DNA of 64,000 nucleotides from JAWKOK01 sp963765875 (GTDB lineage: Bacteria; Chloroflexota; Anaerolineae; Caldilineales; Caldilineaceae), in contig CAVXYK010000014.1 in assembly GCA_963765875.1 (NCBI GenBank), forward strand, positions 124,001 through 188,000, read 5' to 3'. The notes below the pieces were generated by a model. The model made no database searches. It saw only the letters and a program-made list of their open reading frames with translations, and had not been told where the DNA came from. The translations under genes were made by a program, and so were the position numbers. Below are positions 12,501-22,886 of the stretch, piece after piece (the stretch's first letter is position 1; each line of letters begins with the position of its first letter).

Positions 12501-15500
12501 CCCTCGGTGCGCCGGACAATGCGCCCTACACCGGTGCAGATCTAGACGTGACCATCTATGAGTTCGCCTGGAACAGCGTCTATGAGCAAGCGACCGATGG
12601 CGCCTATTACTGGCGCAATGAGGTGCAACGCACACCCATCGTCACATCCACGGTGACGACGGGACGGGACGGCATGGCCGAAATTGTCTGGACGCCCGAA
12701 CAGGGCGGGCAGTACCAGATCGAGGCTAGCGGCAACGATGAGGCAGGAAACAAGGTCAGCAGCGTCATCTATGTCTGGGCCGGCGGCGGCAAGGCTGAGG
12801 AGGGCGAGTTTGTCTCGTGGCGGCGTGAGAACAACGACCGCATCGAGTTGGTAGCGGACAAAGACCTCTATGCCCCCGGCGACACGGCCCGCGTCCTTGT
12901 GCCCAGTCCCTTCAGTGGCCCGGTCGATGCGCTGGTCACCATCGAACGCAACGGCGTGTTGGATTCCCAGATCATCACACTTGAGAGCAACAGCGAGCTG
13001 ATCGACATCCCCATCACGGTCGATCACATTCCCAATGTTTTCGTGAGTGTGGTCCTGGCCAAGGGTATGGATGAGACCGATCCGACGCCGGCTATTCGCA
13101 TCGGCTATGTCGAGTTGCCGGTCGATGTCGGTCAGAAAGAACTGACCATCGACATTGAGCCGTCTGCGCAGCAAGTGCGTCCGGGCGAGACAGTCAGCTA
13201 CAACTTGCTGGTCAGCGACTATGCCGGCGAACCTGTGGCCGATGCCGAGGTATCGGTGGCGCTGGTCGACAAGGCTGTGTTATCGCTTTCCGACAACCAA
13301 GAGCGCTCGCTGGTTGACGTCTTCTATTACCGGCGCGGCCTGGGCGTGCAGACCGGCGCGCTGCTGATCATCAACAATGATCGGCTGAGCCAGCAGCTCA
13401 CCGAGGGCGCCAAAGGTGGCGGCGGCGGTGGCGGCAGCGGCCTCATCGAAGTCCGCGAGGACTTCGCCGATCTGGCCTACTGGCACGCGGATCTGGTCAG
13501 CGATGACGACGGACGAGTCACCTTCAACGTTCCGCTGCCCGACAACCTGACCACCTGGCAGATGACGGCCCGAGCAGTGACCGCAGAGACCGAGGTCGGC
13601 GATGCCGTCAACGAGGTCATTGCCACCAAGGAAGTACAAATACGGCCGCTGCTGCCCCGCTTCCTGACCGGAGGCGACCGGGCCAAGATTGGCGTCGTGC
13701 TCATCAACGCCTCTGAGCAGATGATCGAGGAAGGTGTACTGAAAGCCGACATCACTGGCGTGGCCGTAGAATCCGGCGAGCTGGAACGTGAATTCAGTCT
13801 GGAACCGGGTGAGCAGGTCCAGTTCGACTGGACCGTCGCAGCCCCGTCCGACGGCGGGACCGGCGAGATGAACTTTGGAGCGGAGGCCCGCTCCATCAGC
13901 CCGGACGAGGCAAGCCTGGCCGACGCCATCTACTTGTCGTTGCCTATCAATCGGTACGAGACGCCTGAAGTGGTCGGCACATCCGGCACGGTGCCGCCTG
14001 AAGGCCGCATCGAGACGGTGATCGTACCGCCGGAGGCCACCGACAGCGGCGAGCTTGTAGTCGGGCTGGAGGCGAGCCTGGCCGCAGGCATGACCGACGC
14101 CCTCGACTATCTGGAGCACTATCCCTACGAATGCAACGAGCAGACGGTCAGCCGCTTCCTGCCCAACCTTCTGACCATGCGTTCGCTGCGCAAGCTGGAC
14201 ATTGACGACCCGGACTTGGCCGATCAAGTAGCCTTCCAACTGGGCGTGGGCGTGCAGCGGCTCGTCAGTCGCCAGAACCCGGACGGCGGCTGGGGCTACT
14301 GGCCCGGCGAGGACAGCTCGCCTTTCATCACAACCTATGCGCTTTGGGGCCTGGCCACCGCCGACGAGCTTGGCTACACGGTCCCTGAGTCGTCAGTGGA
14401 GGCGGCTGTCGCCCATCTGGACCGCAGCTTCCAGGCTCCATCAGAGGTCACGAACGACTGGCAACTCAACGAGATGGCCTTCAGCCACTTCGTGTTGTCA
14501 GAACTGGGCGAGGGGGATCCGGGCCGAGCCAGCACGCTCTACGAAACGCGCGAGCGGCTGGCGCTCTACGGTCAAGCCTATCTGGCCATGGCCCTGGACA
14601 ACATGCGAGAGGGCGAGGAAGATCCACGAATCGATACGTTGCTGGACAATCTTTTTGGGGCCGTTCAGATCAGTGCGACAGGCGCATCGTGGCACGAGGC
14701 CGATGTCGACAACTGGACGCTGAACACCGACCTGCGCACCACGGCGATCGTTCTGGCCACGTTTGTCCGTCTTGATCCGGATCAGCCGATCCTGCCCCAG
14801 GCTGTGCGCTGGCTGATGAGTGCCGCGACAGGCCGGGCGCTGGGCCACGACCCAGGAGAATGCCTGGTCGGTCATCGCGCTGACCGACTGGCTTGTGACA
14901 TCGGGCGAGTTGGAGGCCGACTACGATTGGTCGGTGATGCTCAATCAGGACGAACTGGGCAGCGGTTCCTTCAGCGAGGACAATCTGAAAGAGCAGGTCG
15001 AGTTGCGCACGGCAGTGGCCGATCTGCTGCGCGACGAGGCCAATGTGATACGCTTCGAGCGTAGCAATGAGAGCGGCCAACTCTACTATACGACCCAGCT
15101 GCGCTATGCGCTGGATGCGCTGGCCGTCGATGCACTCGATCGCGGAGTGGTTGTGGATCGGCGCTTCGAGCTTGAAAACGAGCCCGTGGCCGTTGCCCGT
15201 GTCGGCGACGTGATCAGCGCCACCGTGACGCTGATTGTGCCCGATGACCGCTATCATCTGCTGGTCGAGGTCCCGATTCCTGCAGGTACAGAACCGGTCG
15301 ATACCAGCCTGGCCACCGAAAGCGATCTGTACGGTGCACCTGAATTGATGCCGGTCGACGAACCGTTCACTCGTTGGACGCCGACCTACACCGACATTCG
15401 CGACGACAAGGTGGCGTTGTTCGCAACCTACCTGCCGGCCGGAACATACCAGTACACGGTCCAGATTCGAGCGACCATGCCGGGCGAATATCGGGTTCTG

Positions 15501-15578
15501 CCTGTCTACGCCGAGCAAATGTACTTCCCGGATGTCTGGGGACGCAGTGCCGGCCAGCTGTTCACCGTGAAAGATTAG
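9584..15578 (+). CDS. Alpha-2-macroglobulin family protein with thioester, one frame break near 14825
   Basis: The product is about 1,997 residues. A signal peptide (residues 1-31) precedes tandem Big_5-like Ig domains, each opening with a variant of PPSLVSSEPANGAT...LTFDRAM (about residues 45-450). MG-type domains follow (for example FYTDRPIYRPGQTVFWKG). Near 1270-1300 there is a GGGGGGSG bait-like linker. The thioester motif CNEQ (Cys1517, in YPYECNEQ) is intact, followed by the alpha-barrel TED (NPDGGWGYWPG). The frame shifts at about 14825; GCCG read as one Ala codon restores RWATTQENAWSV and the C-terminal receptor-like domain ends at 15578. Bacterial relatives trap attacking proteases in the envelope and pair with PBP1C for repair, as here. 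Confidence 0.92.
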
Positions 15579-15615
15579 TCCGGTGAAAGAATAGTCATCC
15601 GACAGAGGATGTTTT

Positions 15616-17334
15616 ATGAACGTCTGCTCAAACTGCCAAGCTGAAAACCCGGACGGCAGCGAGTTTTGCAATCGCTGCGGACAACCGCTCTCCGGCGAAG
15701 ACGAGATTCCACCGGAGAGGACGCCGGTTAGCATTGGATTGATCGCGCTGGCGGTCGTGGCCGTTCTATTGGTCATTGCCGGACTGTTGCTGCTCAATTG
15801 GCAGCGCGAACGCCGGGCGACATCCGGGGAGGCAACGCGGGTTGCCGTGGCAGCGAATGCGACCGCTACAGCCATGGCTCGTGATCTGGTGGTGGGCCAG
15901 GGCACGCGATCTGCGGAGACGACATCTGTCTTCGCAGGCCTGGCCGCCACCCAGACGGCTGCGCCTGCTGCGACAGCGGAAGCCTTGTCGACGCGCTATG
16001 CGCGTGGCGCCATCGCAGCCGACATCGGCGACTGGACCATGGCCTTGCTCGAATACCGGGCCATTTTCGAGGTCGATCCGGAGTATGCTGATGTCCGCGA
16101 TCGTTTGGCTGAGGCGATTGCCAGGCTTACGCCAAGCCCGGCGCCCAGCGCCACAGAGACACCCTTGCCCACCTCAGTGGCATCGCCGGTGCCGGTCTAT
16201 CCGACGGCTACCGACACGCCGGTAGCGCCACCCACGGCGACAAACGTCCCTCAGCCTACTAACACGCCCCGGCCTACCGATACCGGCGTGCCCGCAACTG
16301 CTACGTGGACACCGCTGCCACCGCCATCTGCAACGCCGACATTGACGGCGACCTACACACCGCGCCCAACCGCCACGCGCCGGCCGACTGCAACTTCCAC
16401 AGCGACATCAACCACTACGCCAACCACAGCGGCAACAGCTACAGCATCAGCGACGGCGTCATCCACGTCTACGGCCACAATGACCGCTTCGGCCACGCCA
16501 ACGGAGACAGAAACGGCGACCAGCACTGCAACCGATGAGCCAATCGAGACGGTAGCTCCGACGGAGACAGCTACACCGTCTACTACACCAACAGAAACGG
16601 TGACGCCGGCAACAGAATTAACGCCCACCGGGACCGCCACGGCCACGTTTGAGCCGACAGCCACTTCAACTGCCACGGCAACGCCGACTGAAGTCAACAC
16701 GGCTACAGCGACGCTTGTACCGACGGACACGGCAACCGTTACGGCGACACCGACTGACGTCATCACGGCTACGGCAACACTCGTGCCGACAGACACGGCA
16801 ACCGCTACGGCAACGGCTACTGAAGTCATCACGGCAACGGCTACTGAAGTCATCACGGCGACGGCGACACTTGTGCCGACGGAAACTGCAACCGCCACAG
16901 CAACGGCGACAGAGACCATCACTACAACTGCAACGATCGAGCCGACGCAGACAGCGACCGTCACAGCCACCTCGACCGTGACGCCTACCGTGACCAGTGT
17001 CGCAACGGCAACGGCTACACAGACAGTGACTGCGACCGTTCAGGTCACCGCCACAGGTGAGGCGACCATCACGGCCACGACCACGATATCGACAACCTCA
17101 CTTGCTCCCGATGATTCGGGGTCGACCGCAACGCCGACATCGACTGCGACTGCAACGCCAACGCCAACTCCAACATCCAGGCCGACACCGACGCCTGTGG
17201 CCGAGAGCCCACTGCTAACTCCTGACGGTCCTGAGAGCCCGCTAGCACCAGCCTCAATCCGCTCCAGTCGAGCCATCACGACAACGATCGATCCGGAGGC
17301 AGAGCCGGCGTTGCCGGTGCGAAGACGACGGTAA
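15616..17334 (+). CDS. Membrane-anchored zinc-ribbon protein with long Thr-rich tail
   Basis: This 572-residue protein begins with a zinc ribbon (Cys4, Cys7, Cys18, Cys21). A membrane span follows at about 41-63 and then a short helical/TPR-like region (ALLEYRAIFEVDPEYADVRDRL). From about residue 175 to 540 it is nearly all Thr, Ala, Pro and Val in short degenerate repeats such as ETATATATATEV and TPTDV. It ends in VRRRR. The domain order suggests a cytoplasmic ribbon and an extended outer stalk; Thr-rich tracts of this kind are often O-glycosylated, but that is inference. It lies 37 bases after the macroglobulin gene in the same direction and probably shares its transcript. The repeats are made of 12-15-base units and could be unstable. 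Confidence 0.75.
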   Translation: MNVCSNCQAENPDGSEFCNRCGQPLSGEDEIPPERTPVSIGLIALAVVAVLLVIAGLLLLNWQRERRATSGEATRVAVAANATATAMARDLVVGQGTRSAETTSVFAGLAATQTAAPAATAEALSTRYARGAIAADIGDWTMALLEYRAIFEVDPEYADVRDRLAEAIARLTPSPAPSATETPLPTSVASPVPVYPTATDTPVAPPTATNVPQPTNTPRPTDTGVPATATWTPLPPPSATPTLTATYTPRPTATRRPTATSTATSTTTPTTAATATASATASSTSTATMTASATPTETETATSTATDEPIETVAPTETATPSTTPTETVTPATELTPTGTATATFEPTATSTATATPTEVNTATATLVPTDTATVTATPTDVITATATLVPTDTATATATATEVITATATEVITATATLVPTETATATATATETITTTATIEPTQTATVTATSTVTPTVTSVATATATQTVTATVQVTATGEATITATTTISTTSLAPDDSGSTATPTSTATATPTPTPTSRPTPTPVAESPLLTPDGPESPLAPASIRSSRAITTTIDPEAEPALPVRRRR

Positions 17335-17344
17335 TGAAAAAGAG

Positions 17345-17380
17345 AGTGGGGTTAGGGGAGCCGGCTCCCCTAACCCCACT
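17345..17380. terminator. Bidirectional terminator hairpin between convergent genes
   Basis: This is a perfect 36-base palindrome with 18-base arms and no loop (agtggggttaggggagcc and its complement). It lies 10 bases past the stop of the zinc-ribbon gene and 57 bases from the end of the convergent S9 peptidase gene. There is no clear T-run, so a repeat element is an alternative. Confidence 0.6.
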
Positions 17381-17437
17381 CCCCTAATTCCCCAGTTCGC
17401 TGCCTCCCGATGTCGCCTCGCCCTACTCCCCAAAAAC

Positions 17438-19450
17438 CTACTTCAGATACAGATCAAACCAACGCAAAATGTGCTGTAGTCGGTCAACGCGTCGATCGGT
17501 GCGTCCCGCGCGCGAGAGACCGTGTGACTCGTCAGGGAAGCGGATCATCTCGGTGTCGACGCAGAGCCGTTTTAGAGCCACGAAGAGCTGTTCGCCCTGC
17601 TCGATCTCAACACGCAGATCCGATTCAGAGTGAATGATCATGGTCGGTGTGACGACATCGGCCACATATTTCATCGGGGACTGTCGCCAGTATTGCTCCA
17701 CGTTTTCCCACGGGGCAACGTCACCCTGCCAGAACTGGAAGATCCAGTTGAAGTCACTGGTGCCGTTCATGCTGATCAGATTGGAGAGACTACGTTGGGT
17801 CACAGCTGCCTTGAAACGGTCGGTCTGGCCGATGATCCAGTTGGTCATGTAGCCGCCGTAGCTGCCGCCGGTCACGCCCAGCCTCTCACCGTCGACATAG
17901 GGTTGCCGGGCGACGTAGTCGGTCCACGCCATGAGATCGTCGTAGGCAATGCTGCCGAAGTCACTGACAATCGCATTGACATGATCGTTGCCATAGCCTT
18001 GTGAGCCGCGCGGATTGGTGTAGAAGACGACGTAGCCGTTTGCAGCCAAGTACTGGAACTCGTGCATGAAGAGGTTGCCGTACTGCATCTGGGGCCCGCC
18101 ATGGATCTCCAGAATGGCAGGATACTGTACATTCGGGTCAAAGTCGGGCGGTTTCAGCATCCAACCTTGGAGCTCATTCTCGACCGGCCCAGTGAACCAG
18201 ACTTCTTCCGGCGTCGAGATCGCACGCGGACTCAACAGTCCGGCATTGACGGACGACAGCCGGCGAGCGCTTTGGCTGCCGAGCGGACCCGTCCAGATCT
18301 CACCGGGGCCGGACGCATCAGCCAGCAAATAGGCCGCCTGTTGTTGGGCGCTGTCAAAACTCACGAAGCCCGCTACATTTTCGCCGCCAAGGACCGTGCG
18401 ATAGGATGCCGGATCACCACCGGCGTCGACGGCCTGAAGCGTTGTGCTGCCGTGACGAGACACCTGGACGAAGAGGGTGCCACCGTCGATGGCCCAGATG
18501 GGCTGTTGTACGATTGGGATAGAAGTGCTGTCGCCGATGGTTGTCACACCCATGTTGCAGTCAAATTGTGCGGTCAAGTTGCGTGCCTCTCCACCACCGT
18601 CGCTCGGAACAATCCACAGATCCGTGTTGAGCCAGAACTGCCTTGTGCCTTCGGAGCAATAGTAGGCCAGCGAGCGACCATCAGGCGAGAAAGCGGGGCT
18701 TGACTTTGCGCCCTCCGGCGTGTCAATGATACGGACATCGCCGCCGTCGGACGGCACAACGCATAGATCGGCACGACTAGGGTGGTTGTCGGGATCATCG
18801 ACACGATTGGAAATGAAGGCAATCGATTGGCCATCCGGGGACCAGGTCGGTTCCGCCTCGTCGTAAGGGCCGTTGGTCAGTTGCGTGGACCGCCCGGTTT
18901 GGGCGTCAACCATCCAAAGATGCCACTTTTCCTCGGGCACAAAGCCCTGAGCATCCGCCTTGTAGAAGAGACGCGTGATGCGCCTCGATACAATGCCAAG
19001 CTCTTTCTTCTTCTCGTCCTCCTCTCGTTCCAATTCGGCAGCATCCTTGCGGCGGAACTGACAGACCAACTGGCGACCATCGGGTGACCACTCGAACGAA
19101 CCGAATTGACCCTTGAGGTCGGTGAGCGGTCTGGCTTCGCCGCCGCCGAAAGGGATCAGATGGATCTGCGGCTGATCCTTGGCGCCGCGGTTGGAGAGAA
19201 AGGCAATCTGCGTCCCATCGGGCGACCAGGCAGGCATGGTGTCGTTCTGATTCCCGTAGGTAAACTGGCGAGCGCCGGCATGCTCGGTCGGCGTGACCCA
19301 GAGACTGCAGTACTTCTTCTCGCTCGACCTGTCCACTCGCTGTACGGCATAGACCACATGCCGGCCGTCCGGCGAGATCTGACTGGCAACGACTGTTCGC
19401 AGGCGATAAAGATCATCGGTCGAAATTGTTCGCGTACTCTTTTCAGACAT
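17438..19450 (-). CDS. S9-family serine peptidase (prolyl oligopeptidase / acylaminoacyl peptidase type)
   Basis: The product is 670 residues from ATG 19450 (MSEKSTRTISTDDLY), chosen because GAGAGG lies at ribosome-site distance; an in-frame ATG 17 codons upstream lacks one. The N-terminal two thirds is a beta-propeller built of PDG-type repeats (SPDGRHVVYAVQ, SPDGTQIAFLSNRG, SPDGQSIAFISNR, SPDGRSLAYYCSEG). The C-terminal alpha/beta hydrolase carries the triad: Ser530 in GGSYGGYM, Asp611 in SESDLRV and His643 in DESHGLS. It should cleave oligopeptides in the cytoplasm. No signal peptide is seen. No frame break. Confidence 0.93.
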   Translation of the reverse strand: MSEKSTRTISTDDLYRLRTVVASQISPDGRHVVYAVQRVDRSSEKKYCSLWVTPTEHAGARQFTYGNQNDTMPAWSPDGTQIAFLSNRGAKDQPQIHLIPFGGGEARPLTDLKGQFGSFEWSPDGRQLVCQFRRKDAAELEREEDEKKKELGIVSRRITRLFYKADAQGFVPEEKWHLWMVDAQTGRSTQLTNGPYDEAEPTWSPDGQSIAFISNRVDDPDNHPSRADLCVVPSDGGDVRIIDTPEGAKSSPAFSPDGRSLAYYCSEGTRQFWLNTDLWIVPSDGGGEARNLTAQFDCNMGVTTIGDSTSIPIVQQPIWAIDGGTLFVQVSRHGSTTLQAVDAGGDPASYRTVLGGENVAGFVSFDSAQQQAAYLLADASGPGEIWTGPLGSQSARRLSSVNAGLLSPRAISTPEEVWFTGPVENELQGWMLKPPDFDPNVQYPAILEIHGGPQMQYGNLFMHEFQYLAANGYVVFYTNPRGSQGYGNDHVNAIVSDFGSIAYDDLMAWTDYVARQPYVDGERLGVTGGSYGGYMTNWIIGQTDRFKAAVTQRSLSNLISMNGTSDFNWIFQFWQGDVAPWENVEQYWRQSPMKYVADVVTPTMIIHSESDLRVEIEQGEQLFVALKRLCVDTEMIRFPDESHGLSRAGRTDRRVDRLQHILRWFDLYLK

Positions 19451-19760
19451 GAGACATCCTCTCGGCTCAATGGTAGTTGCAGCAGGCTCGGCTTGCGTCA
19501 AGAACGACTAATCCGCCCTGATCTGCCACTTGGTTTTAGACTTTATCCTATCGTACAGGCATTGGACTTTTGTCGCCACTTTGTAGCCATTCTGTCGCCA
19601 TCGGCGCTCTACACTTGAATCCAGTTGATGAATCATCCCCCTGTTGGAGGCACCTTGTTTGACGAAGTGGCCTGCCTCCGCTACCATGGCGTCTTGACAA
19701 GAGATTGAGTCGATCGCAGTGATATCAGCACGCCAAGCGCCAGGGGCAACACAAACACTT

Positions 19761-20237
19761 ATGTCAACATCACCAAACGAAGAAAAAGTTCTCGCCTGTC
19801 CACAACCGCTCCAAACGATCATTGAGGAATTCCAGGAAGTTGAACCTCGGGACAGGCTTGAGTATCTGATCGAATATGCCATGGACCTCCCCGATCTGCC
19901 TGAGCGCCTGATGGCTGAACGCGACGGCATGGAAAAGGTGCATGAATGCATGTCACCCGTGTATCTCTTCACAGAGATTGAAGACGGGATCGTGCACTTC
20001 TATTTTGATATACCGACAGAAGCGCCCACGGTGCGCGGCTACGCCGGCATTTTGGTTGAGGGTCTTGAGGGTGCAACGCCCGATCAGGTGCTGGCGATGC
20101 CCGACGACGTATACATGTTGCTCGGTTTGCACGAAGCGATCACGCCGCAACGACTGCGTGGATTGCATGCGCTGGTGGGGTATATGAAGCGGCAGGTCAG
20201 GAGACAGGTGGGGGAGGTGAACAGGGTGAGGGGGTGA
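19761..20237 (+). CDS. sufE: SufE-family Fe-S cluster assembly protein
   Basis: This is a 158-residue protein from ATG 19761 (MSTSPNEEK); the open frame extends 14 codons upstream but that part is not SufE-like. Family features are the IIEEFQEVEPRDRLEYLIEYA helix region (split here), LPDLPERL, and HECMSPVYLF, where the Cys corresponds to the sulfur-accepting Cys of SufE. GLHEAITPQRLRGLHALVGYMK matches the conserved C-terminal helix. SufE accepts persulfide from the cysteine desulfurase SufS and passes it to the SufBCD scaffold. No suf genes adjoin it. A TTGACA box at 19694-19699 lies upstream, without a convincing -10. Confidence 0.88.
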   Translation: MSTSPNEEKVLACPQPLQTIIEEFQEVEPRDRLEYLIEYAMDLPDLPERLMAERDGMEKVHECMSPVYLFTEIEDGIVHFYFDIPTEAPTVRGYAGILVEGLEGATPDQVLAMPDDVYMLLGLHEAITPQRLRGLHALVGYMKRQVRRQVGEVNRVRG

Positions 20238-20330
20238 AGGGATGACAGAAAGTACGGGGACTATGCACCCATGCCTTGTCACCCTGTCACCCTGTCACCC
20301 CCTCGCCCTACCCCATCACTCCTCCTCCAC
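20208..20330. repeat. GGGTGA-run inverted repeat (type D)
   Basis: A run of GGTGA/GGGTGA words (gtgaacagggtgagggggtg) on the left faces a run of TCACCC words (gtcaccctgtcaccctgtca) on the right, making a long imperfect hairpin between the convergent sufE and membrane protein genes. It may serve as a terminator. The same design recurs at 27287-27375 and, with GGGATTGG words, at 53780-53874. Confidence 0.55.
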
Positions 20331-22595
20331 GCGAACCTGCCCCAGCACGACACCCTTCTCACTAAAATTGACCTTCAGGCGATCATTCGTCGCTCGCTCA
20401 AAAATCCCTACTTCGACGAAATAGACACCGGGCGGTGCGTCGTCCGGCAGTTTCAGCTCATAGTGGTCTTCCATGCGTTCGCCGACCACCCAGGTTGAGG
20501 TGGGCGCGGAGCCATCCAGAGGGGTATCGTCGCGCTGGGCCCAGGTGGACTCCGGCGGCAGCACAAGATGGACGAAGACTGTGTAGTTGATATCGAGCTG
20601 TGTTAACGCCTCCCACCAGAGCGTGACCGGCAGACTATCGCCGGGTGCGAGTGTACGCGTCCCGAATTCGAAGCCGCGCAGGGCGATCTGATCACCGAAA
20701 TTGACGTTCATCGCGTGTGGCAGCCCGCTCTCATCTTCAGGCGGCAACAAGGTGATGTAGCCCAGCGTCCAGTGATCGTAGCCGCCCACAAGGAGGCGCT
20801 CACCGGAGGCATGGTCATACACGCCCACGTCGACCTTGAGGCGAGATGGCGAGGGCGCGGTGGCGGGGATATTGATGCGGTGGGCATCGGGGACGACGAC
20901 GTCCGTCGACCAGCCCAGCGTCGGTGCGTTGCCCGCACCAGGGAAGCTGTCCTGCTGGGCCTGGAGCAACTGGTCGCCGTCGGTTAGGTGAACAAAGATA
21001 CTGTAGTCTCGATCCAATGGTTGCACGGCACGCCAGAAAAGGTCGAGATCCAACACGTCACCGGGGCGTAGCTCCACTTGGCCAAGCTCGAATCCGGTCA
21101 GTTGCAGCCGTTCACCAAATGTGGCCTCAACTGGATTCGGGGCGGAAACCGTCGCAGGCAGCGGCTCCGGGGCAGCATAGGTCGGCGCGATCCAGCGCCA
21201 TGGCGCCAGCAACGCCAGCGACAGCATGGCAATCGCAACGGCTGACGCCAGGTACTTCTGCATCGACTGGGGAAGCCAGCCGGTAAGCCCATGGGCCACG
21301 AGCACGGCAAAGGCGCTGATCGCGGGAAAGAGCAGTCGCCCCTGGGGATAGCGCATCTGCGCCCAATAGAGTAGCAGCAGTGCGATCAGAAGCACCCAGA
21401 GCGCGAGCATTGCAATGCGCAGCCAAATCTCCCCGCTGCCCGGCCTTTCGACGGTCGGACCAGTTTTGGTTTGCCGCCGTTCATAGACGTGTTGCAGTGG
21501 TATGGAAGCCACCAGACCAATAGTGCCGATCAGCGTCAGCCAGTTGTAGAACCGGTAGAGCCACGGGTCGGCCACCACGTTGAACCATCCCCAGACAGCC
21601 CAGAACGAGCGCCAAACGCCCTCCAGCCGCGCCATCAATTCGACCATGGTCGGTGGTTCGGCGCGCTTGGGTAGAATGGCAAACATGGCGCTGAGCAGCA
21701 GCGGATCGCCGAAGACGAGCATGTTGCGCAGATACCACCAGCCGGCTACGACCGCCGCCACTGCGCCGATGATCAGTCCCCAGCGGACCAACGGCCAAAA
21801 TGTCCGCAGCCGCGCAGCCACAACCATCAATACGAGCCCGACATATACGGCAAGAAAGAGTCCGCTGAGTTTGCTCAACGCGGCGATGCCAACCAGGATC
21901 CCTAGTGCAATCAGCTGCCCTGTTCTTGGCAACGCCTGACGGCCACGGTCTGTGTCACTCATGGCCGCGGGGCTGCACTGTACGAAGATTACACTCAAGA
22001 GCCATACACCGGCTGCACAGGTTGCCGTCACCAGATTGTCGTTGTTGACGGCTGCGCTGATGAAGAGGAACTGGGGGTTGAAGGCAACCAACGCGCCTGC
22101 CAGACCCGCCACGGCTGGACGCCAGGGAAAGAGTGTCCGCGCAGTCAAATAGGTGAGGCCGACGGTCAGCGCACCCAGCAGAACCGAAAAGAGACGGGCC
22201 AGGTGTGCGGCCAGAGTCGTCCCTCGCCATGGCCGATCCTGGGCCTGATCATGGGCGGCCATGTTCTTATTGCCGAATGCGTCGGCCTGTCCGATGGCGG
22301 CATGTGGATTGTAGCGGATGACGGTGGCTGCATCGTCTGTTGGAACTAACGAGGTCAGGGCGGCGGCGGTGAGATAGTAGAGCGGGGGCTGGCTGCCTTC
22401 CTGATGCCAGGGTGCTTGGCCGACATCTTCCGGCTCGGGCAGACCGTTGCCTTCCACCAACCAGCGCACATATTCGTAGTGCCAAATTTCATCAGGCGAC
22501 TCGAAAAGCGGATTGACGACACTGTATGTGACTGCCAGGGTCAAATAGGCAGTCAGAAGTAATATGAGTACGACGTACCTACGAACAAAATCCAT
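20316..22595 (-). CDS. Multi-pass GT-C / DUF2142-like membrane protein (predicted glycosyltransferase family 39 type)
   Basis: This 759-residue protein has an N-terminal span, then the first outer loop NPLFESPDEIWHYEYV, whose acidic pair matches the Asp/Glu motif of GT-C enzymes that use polyprenyl-linked sugars. Roughly ten hydrophobic segments follow to about residue 470 (for example RPAVAGLAGALVAFNPQFLF). The C-terminal 280 residues are two similar beta domains, each with ALRGFEFG/LTGFELGQV, ...PGD.L...LWW/LFWRA and DYSIFVHL/NYTVFVHL. Such C-terminal modules are common in this membrane family. It probably transfers a sugar to an extracytoplasmic acceptor, but the substrate is unknown. It ends inside the type D repeat. 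Confidence 0.75.
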   Translation of the reverse strand: MDFVRRYVVLILLLTAYLTLAVTYSVVNPLFESPDEIWHYEYVRWLVEGNGLPEPEDVGQAPWHQEGSQPPLYYLTAAALTSLVPTDDAATVIRYNPHAAIGQADAFGNKNMAAHDQAQDRPWRGTTLAAHLARLFSVLLGALTVGLTYLTARTLFPWRPAVAGLAGALVAFNPQFLFISAAVNNDNLVTATCAAGVWLLSVIFVQCSPAAMSDTDRGRQALPRTGQLIALGILVGIAALSKLSGLFLAVYVGLVLMVVAARLRTFWPLVRWGLIIGAVAAVVAGWWYLRNMLVFGDPLLLSAMFAILPKRAEPPTMVELMARLEGVWRSFWAVWGWFNVVADPWLYRFYNWLTLIGTIGLVASIPLQHVYERRQTKTGPTVERPGSGEIWLRIAMLALWVLLIALLLLYWAQMRYPQGRLLFPAISAFAVLVAHGLTGWLPQSMQKYLASAVAIAMLSLALLAPWRWIAPTYAAPEPLPATVSAPNPVEATFGERLQLTGFELGQVELRPGDVLDLDLFWRAVQPLDRDYSIFVHLTDGDQLLQAQQDSFPGAGNAPTLGWSTDVVVPDAHRINIPATAPSPSRLKVDVGVYDHASGERLLVGGYDHWTLGYITLLPPEDESGLPHAMNVNFGDQIALRGFEFGTRTLAPGDSLPVTLWWEALTQLDINYTVFVHLVLPPESTWAQRDDTPLDGSAPTSTWVVGERMEDHYELKLPDDAPPGVYFVEVGIFERATNDRLKVNFSEKGVVLGQVRVEEE

Positions 22596-22670
22596 CGATG
22601 TCTATGCCGGTCCTCGGGTGACAGTCACTAATACGACGCCTCTAAACTGAAGACGCTATGAAAACATGAT

Positions 22671-22764
22671 TTTTGTAGGTCCGACTTGCAGTCGGACAAG
22701 GTTGATGACCTCTGGATCCGTCTGGTATGTGTACCTCGTCACGCTGCAAGCGTGACCTACAAAA
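22671..22764. repeat. Composite hairpin element, type C, with terminal inverted repeats
   Basis: Outer 11-base arms ttttgtaggtc (22671-22681) and gacctacaaaa (22754-22764) enclose two independent hairpins: gtccgacttgcagtcggac (22679-22697) and gtcacgctgcaagcgtgac (22738-22756). It fills the gap between two minus-strand genes; the rest of 22596-22886 shows no gene. Simpler relatives lie near 29100, 61160-61231 and 61990-62020. Confidence 0.65.
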
Positions 22765-22886
22765 CTCGTGATCCCGTTGTGCTTTCAGTTTAGGTCGAGG
22801 GCTGGGTCGCTGACAAATCGTTCTGCCAGTGACTGTCACCCTGTGTCGAAATTCGTGGCCTCGTAGAGACTTCAGAGTAGAGCGTC

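Noticed and set aside
14670..15950. 426-residue minus-strand open frame
   Set aside because: It is antisense to the macroglobulin C-terminus and the zinc-ribbon gene start; the sense frames have clear domain motifs.
16353..16970. Minus-strand open frame made almost only of Val, Ala and Ser
   Set aside because: It is the complement of the Thr-rich tract; low-complexity composition keeps both strands open.
16140..17200. CRISPR-like spacing of short repeats
   Set aside because: The repeats are degenerate, in frame, without unique spacers of constant length, and belong to a coding Thr-rich tract.
22596..22886. Riboswitch or small RNA between membrane protein genes
   Set aside because: The structure is explained by the composite type C repeat; no known riboswitch core is recognisable.
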